A stretch of DNA of 34,765 bases from NCBI RefSeq assembly GCF_023555005.1, contig NZ_JAMJPJ010000035.1, positions 1-34,765 of the forward strand, read 5' to 3'. The DNA is from Halomonas llamarensis. GTDB lineage: Bacteria; Pseudomonadota; Gammaproteobacteria; Pseudomonadales; Halomonadaceae. Position numbers and translations under genes: made by a program. Positions 31,474 through 34,765 of this stretch are shown in pieces. The stretch's first letter is position 1; each line of letters opens with the position of its first letter. The notes under the pieces are model-generated. The model was given only the letters and a program-made list of their open reading frames with translations. It did no database searches and had not been told where the DNA came from.

Positions 31474-33233
31474 CAGATTCGATTAACGCTGAAGTGATTT
31501 CGGTATACCCAGACAAAGTAAAAGTTGCTGTTGATGACTTAAACTCTTTTCGCTTGGCAGAAGAGCATCTCAAAGTTGGTTCGTACCTTAGGATCGCAGA
31601 TTGTGATGATGTCGTATTAGTAGCGGTTATTGATAGTTTTGCTATTGAAGTTAAGGATAATGGCGATAGAAAATATATCATTGAAGCAAGTCCACTAGGC
31701 GTAATTAAAAATGGGATTTTCTCTCGAGGCGGAGATTCGATTGCAATCCCACCGAAAAAAGTTGAGCCAGCTAAAATATCGGAGATTGAACAGATCTATA
31801 CTTATGGGCTAGCTGATAAAGAGAAATTTGATTTTTCTGAACTATCACATAATAGCGGTGTTCGAGTTCCGGTAGATGGAGATAAGTTTTTCAATAAGCA
31901 TATCGGTATCGTCGGATCCACGGGATCAGGTAAATCACACACAATAGCTACAATACTTCAAAAAGCAGTTTCACAAAAATGTAACGCATATGACGGATTG
32001 AACAATTCACACATAATAGTATTTGATATACATGCTGAATATCCTTCAGCATTCCCCTTTTCTAATAAGTTAAATGTTGATGATATCGTTCTCCCATACT
32101 GGTTATTAAATAGTGAAGAACTTGAAGAATTATTCCTTGATTCGGGAGATAACAATAACTACAACCAATCTTCAGTCTTAAGAAGCGTCATTACGCAAAA
32201 CAAAAAGAAGCACAATCCTAGTGTTGACAAGATATTTTACGATAGTCCATTAAAGTTCGATATCGATGAGGTTTTAAATTGCCTTATCAACCTTAAAAAT
32301 GAAACGAAAAACTCAAAAGCAATTGATCGTTATATGATTGCAGGCGAAGAAGGTGATTCAGAGAACAGTTCAACGACAGCAGAATCTGGAGTCTATTTAT
32401 CAAACGAAGATAAGCTAAATAAGTACTTTTCAGATATATACGAGTTTAGACCAACTAAGAATTCTAATGTAACGAAGGGTGATTATGCTGATGGGACATT
32501 AGATAAATTCGTATCACGATTTGTGTCTAAATATAAGCAAGATAGATTAAAGTTTTTATTTGGAAAAGCTTCTAAAGAAATTTCGTTTGAAGATGCAATC
32601 AAACAATTTCTAGGATATACGAAAGAACAGGAATCGAATGTAACAATTATTGACTTAAGTGGAATACCATTTGAAGTCCTAAGTATTACGGTTTCTTTGA
32701 TTTCAAGAATGTTATTTGATTTCGGCTATAACTATAAAAGATATGCTAGTAACAAAGCTGAAAATCAACATGATATTCCTATATTGCTTGTTCTTGAGGA
32801 AGCACATAAGTATGTTCCTAAAAGCGATCTTGCTAGATTTAAAGCATCAAAAAACTCAATAGAGAGAATAGCTAAAGAGGGTCGAAAATATGGAGTAACT
32901 CTGTTACTAGCAAGTCAACGACCATCTGAAATTTCGGAAACTATATTTTCTCAGTGTAGTAACTTTGTTGCTATGCGATTAACGAACCCTGATGACCAAA
33001 ATTATGTTCGTAGGATTTTGCCTGATACTTTTGGTAATTTGACCTCTAACTTGTCATCTCTACAAACAGGTGAGGCATTGTTAATGGGTGATGCAGCAAT
33101 ATTGCCGTCTCTTGTAAAGATTGATAAAACACATATGCCACCATCTTCCAACGATATACCTTACCTAAAATTGTGGAAAAATGAGTGGAGTCAATTAGAT
33201 TTTGAAAAATTTATTGAAAATTGGAAGTCTTAA
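31470..33233 (+). CDS. herA: HerA-family hexameric ATPase/translocase
   Basis: This 587-residue protein has an N-terminal HAS-barrel-like region (1-90, INAEVISVYPDKVKVAVDDL). The ATPase core has Walker A GSTGSGKS (149-156), Walker B ILLVLEEAHKYVP (about 435-447), and sensor/arginine-type motifs in LLLASQRPSEISETIFSQCS and RLTNPDDQNYVRRILP. HerA ATPases pump DNA and partner with nucleases. The start overlaps the nuclease stop (ATGA). The gene is AT-rich, unlike the arr region. The stop lies just before attC site 9, so both genes move as one 3-kb cassette. Confidence 0.92.
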   Translation: MTDSINAEVISVYPDKVKVAVDDLNSFRLAEEHLKVGSYLRIADCDDVVLVAVIDSFAIEVKDNGDRKYIIEASPLGVIKNGIFSRGGDSIAIPPKKVEPAKISEIEQIYTYGLADKEKFDFSELSHNSGVRVPVDGDKFFNKHIGIVGSTGSGKSHTIATILQKAVSQKCNAYDGLNNSHIIVFDIHAEYPSAFPFSNKLNVDDIVLPYWLLNSEELEELFLDSGDNNNYNQSSVLRSVITQNKKKHNPSVDKIFYDSPLKFDIDEVLNCLINLKNETKNSKAIDRYMIAGEEGDSENSSTTAESGVYLSNEDKLNKYFSDIYEFRPTKNSNVTKGDYADGTLDKFVSRFVSKYKQDRLKFLFGKASKEISFEDAIKQFLGYTKEQESNVTIIDLSGIPFEVLSITVSLISRMLFDFGYNYKRYASNKAENQHDIPILLVLEEAHKYVPKSDLARFKASKNSIERIAKEGRKYGVTLLLASQRPSEISETIFSQCSNFVAMRLTNPDDQNYVRRILPDTFGNLTSNLSSLQTGEALLMGDAAILPSLVKIDKTHMPPSSNDIPYLKLWKNEWSQLDFEKFIENWKS

Positions 33234-33238
33234 CGGGC

Positions 33239-33298
33239 TTCTAACAAGTCAAAGCACTCGGACGCAGCAAAGCTGCGCCTGTGTTTGAAGCATTATAT
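33239..33298 (+). repeat. attC-like site 9
   Basis: TTCTAAC (33239-33245) followed by AAGTCAAAGCACTCGGACG, a GCAGC-AAA-GCTGC hairpin, and GTGTTTGAAGC before a degenerate right core ATTATAT (33292-33298). It resembles site 1 in its TCAAA/TTTGA arms. The weak right core may reduce mobility of the following cassette. Confidence 0.7.
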
Positions 33299-33325
33299 TT
33301 ACAAGGACTAATTGAAGAGGTTTAT

Positions 33326-34135
33326 ATGAAGTTCCATGTGCTGTTGCAAACGGCAGAAACAGGCCCTGTTTACGAATTAAATTATGACGATAAAGACGAA
33401 ATCGTGAATAACGTACTAGAGCCTTACCTTTTAAACGAGGAATTTCAGTTCAATGGGTACTTTATACAGCCTTCAAAAGTTGAGCGATTGCTAGTTTCTG
33501 AAACAGAAAATACAGCCAAGGAATGTGTTGATAATGAATATAGAAATCTAGATTTCGGAATTATTATGGTCATCGCTGAAGAAGATTGTGTTTTTGAAAA
33601 TGATAAATATGGTCGGGACATTACGAGGCCCTTGCTCAATGAAGTAAAGAGAAATATTAAGGATGAGAAAGCAAGCCGTGGGTCGAGTACTCAGATCCAG
33701 ATGACGAGTAATCGTTCAATAGAAACTGTTTTTCTTGGCTATAGTTATCGTCAAGAAGATGATGAGTTCGTTTCAGGTTTTAAAGAGCTTTTAAGCGACA
33801 AGCGGTATGAGGTTCTCGATGGTAAGGCCGATGGACTTGGCTCAATATCCCAAGCAATAATAGAGAAAATACAGATATCCGATGCGGTAGTTATAGTAAT
33901 GACAAAGCGAGATAAAAAGGAAAACGGAAAGTTCACGACAGCTGCATGGCTTTTAGAAGAGAAAGGAGCTGGTCTTGCACTTGGCAAACCTGTAGGGATG
34001 CTAGTTGAGGAAGAAATAGATGATTCTGATATTGGTGGAATGCAGGGGGATAATCAAAGGTTCCATTTCACCAGAAATAACTTTCTCAAGACGGCGATGA
34101 ATTTCCTGCGGGTTCTTTCGAGGGAAAAAACATAA
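33326..34135 (+). CDS. TIR-like protein with an unrecognised N-terminal domain (cassette gene)
   Basis: ATG 33326 with GAAGAGG at 33314-33320 gives 269 residues; the GTG at 33281 is inside the attC. Residues 1-125 form an acidic domain I do not recognise (FHVLLQTAETGPVYELNYDD, DFGIIMVIAEEDCVFENDKY). Residues about 133-230 look TIR-like: TVFLGYSYRQEDDEFVSGFK, SQAIIEKIQISDAVVIVMTK, then TTAAWLLEEKGAGLALGKPV with a Glu where TIR enzymes carry the catalytic residue. The N-terminal domain may sense a ligand or partner. Neighbouring cassettes are defence-like. I am fairly sure of the TIR-like fold, unsure of activity. Confidence 0.65.
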   Translation: MKFHVLLQTAETGPVYELNYDDKDEIVNNVLEPYLLNEEFQFNGYFIQPSKVERLLVSETENTAKECVDNEYRNLDFGIIMVIAEEDCVFENDKYGRDITRPLLNEVKRNIKDEKASRGSSTQIQMTSNRSIETVFLGYSYRQEDDEFVSGFKELLSDKRYEVLDGKADGLGSISQAIIEKIQISDAVVIVMTKRDKKENGKFTTAAWLLEEKGAGLALGKPVGMLVEEEIDDSDIGGMQGDNQRFHFTRNNFLKTAMNFLRVLSREKT

Positions 34136-34199
34136 CCAGTGTCTGTTGACGGATGCACCTACGCTTCGCTGCGGCACGCCGCAAACCCAAGCGTTAACT
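34130..34199 (+). repeat. attC-like site 10
   Basis: ACATAAC (34130-34136, overlapping the preceding stop) to GTTAACT (34193-34199). The centre has paired GCACCTACGCTTCGCTGCGGC-type arms. The next gene begins within 25 bases. Confidence 0.75.
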
Positions 34200-34222
34200 G
34201 TTCCCTAATGACCGAGGTTCCT

Positions 34223-34570
34223 GTGAAAATTGAAAATGCTAATATTGAAGACTATAAGAAGTATCTAAAGGAAAAGTCTAGGCCTCCGAGTAGAGGGGGG
34301 AATACAAAGGCTCTTCATGCTCACGTGCTTGTCATTGATGGAAAAAAGTATAGTTTTCTTGCGTTAGGCTTACAGCAATGGGTATTTAAAACAGATATTG
34401 TGAGTTTTGAGTATGAATTAGATGGTCAGTATAGGAATGTCGATAAAGAAACACTCGTTACTATCGATAAGTCGGGAAACAAAGTGATAAGAGGTAATCG
34501 AGGTTTTAAAAAACAGCTTCGTACCGCAGACACTCGAATGCCAGTTAGTCGACGAGAAATGAACAGTTAA
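34223..34570 (+). CDS. Cassette protein of unknown function
   Basis: The likely start is GTG 34223, with GAGG at 34214-34217; ATG 34208 is an alternative with no ribosome binding site. The product has about 115 residues and is basic: KIENANIEDYKKYLKEKSRP, a KALHAHVLVIDGKKYSFLAL strand pair, then FKTDIVSFEYELDGQYRNVD and a charged tail ending RMPVSRREMNS. No domain is recognised. The VLVIDGKKY/FLALGLQQWVFK segments suggest a small beta-barrel or SH3-like fold. It fills one cassette after the TIR-like gene. Confidence 0.6.
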   Translation: MKIENANIEDYKKYLKEKSRPPSRGGNTKALHAHVLVIDGKKYSFLALGLQQWVFKTDIVSFEYELDGQYRNVDKETLVTIDKSGNKVIRGNRGFKKQLRTADTRMPVSRREMNS

Positions 34571-34648
34571 CAAACGCAGGCATGGCGACGGCTTTTTCGT
34601 TGCGGCTTCGCCTTCACTACAAAGCTGCGCGTGCTGCAGGCGTTGAGG
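34565..34648 (+). repeat. attC-like site 11
   Basis: AGTTAAC (34565-34571, overlapping the stop) to GTTGAGG (34642-34648). The interior GCAGGCATGGCGACGG, GTTGCGGCTTCGCC and GCGCGTGCTGCAGGC matches sites 3 and 7. It is the last attC in the window; an IS follows. Confidence 0.85.
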
Positions 34649-34715
34649 CTGTAGAAAAACCCCGCTGACCCCTAAGTTTTGGTAGGATTGAGGAAACAGA
34701 CGAGGAGTGGTCAGC

Positions 34716-34765
34716 ATGCCGCGCTTCAAGGCTTATAACTACGATCAGAACGCCATGGTGGTGAT
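34716..34765 (+). CDS. Start of an IS1182-family transposase (runs off the window)
   Basis: ATG 34716, with GAGGAG at 34702-34707, begins MPRFKAYNYDQNAMVVI, the typical opening of IS1182-type transposases. Only 16-17 codons are inside the window. The insertion sequence's left end must lie between the last attC core (34648) and about 34700, probably near GAAAAACCCCGCTGACCCC. Confidence 0.7.
   Translation, partial: MPRFKAYNYDQNAMVV

Noticed and set aside
3822..34648. Repeated GC-rich blocks as a CRISPR array
   Set aside because: The repeats are 60-100 bases, diverged and separated by whole genes, with attC cores; no short regular spacers.

Overview
The window looks like an accessory region of a gammaproteobacterial chromosome, most likely a halophilic member of the Halomonadaceae. 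This is inferred from gene content and GC-rich codon use in the core-like genes and was not tested. It mixes ordinary genes, integron-type gene cassettes, broken insertion sequences and one anaerobic respiration operon.

Layout: (1) 1-2.5 kb: a LuxR-type regulator, a nucleotidyltransferase-like gene and a GNAT acetyltransferase. (2) 2.55-8.6 kb: a DUF427 gene with a translationally coupled, apparently undescribed 59-residue small ORF. A run of cassettes separated by attC-like sites follows: a membrane protein, a LysE exporter, inverted brnTA, a short unknown ORF, an unknown 106-aa protein, and inverted yefM-yoeB. A group IIC intron is inserted in one attC. (3) 8.6-14 kb: IS1380 debris, a duplicated GNAT tail, a LysR/MFS/GST group, and a degenerate IS5-like element sitting inside a small ORF. 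(4) 14-23 kb: menA, divergent from a five-gene operon that I read as arsenate respiration: a TatB-ferredoxin fusion, then arrC, arrA, arrB and arrD. A truncated menF follows. (5) 23-27 kb: IS3 scars, truncated regulators, a DUF2235 hydrolase, a PhnA-like protein and a HigB/HigA pair. (6) 27.2-34.7 kb: a second DUF427 plus small-ORF copy, then a second cassette run rich in defence-like genes, ending at the start of an IS1182-type transposase.

How the parts work together: ArrC would oxidise menaquinol and pass electrons through ArrB to the periplasmic molybdoenzyme ArrA, matured with ArrD. MenA makes the quinone, but menF is cut by an IS3 remnant. An FNR/Anr-like site lies upstream of the operon. 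No integrase gene is visible, so both cassette runs fit the CALIN type (clusters of attC sites lacking an integrase).

The strongest candidates for an undescribed system are the AT-rich cassettes at 28.4-34.6 kb. One is a three-gene unit (TIR protein, ThsB-like TIR with a glycine-rich membrane segment, and a three-helix membrane protein). Next come a PD-(D/E)xK nuclease plus HerA ATPase pair, a TIR-like protein with an unrecognised N-terminal domain, and an unknown small protein. The TatB-ferredoxin fusion opening the arr operon is a second unusual item.
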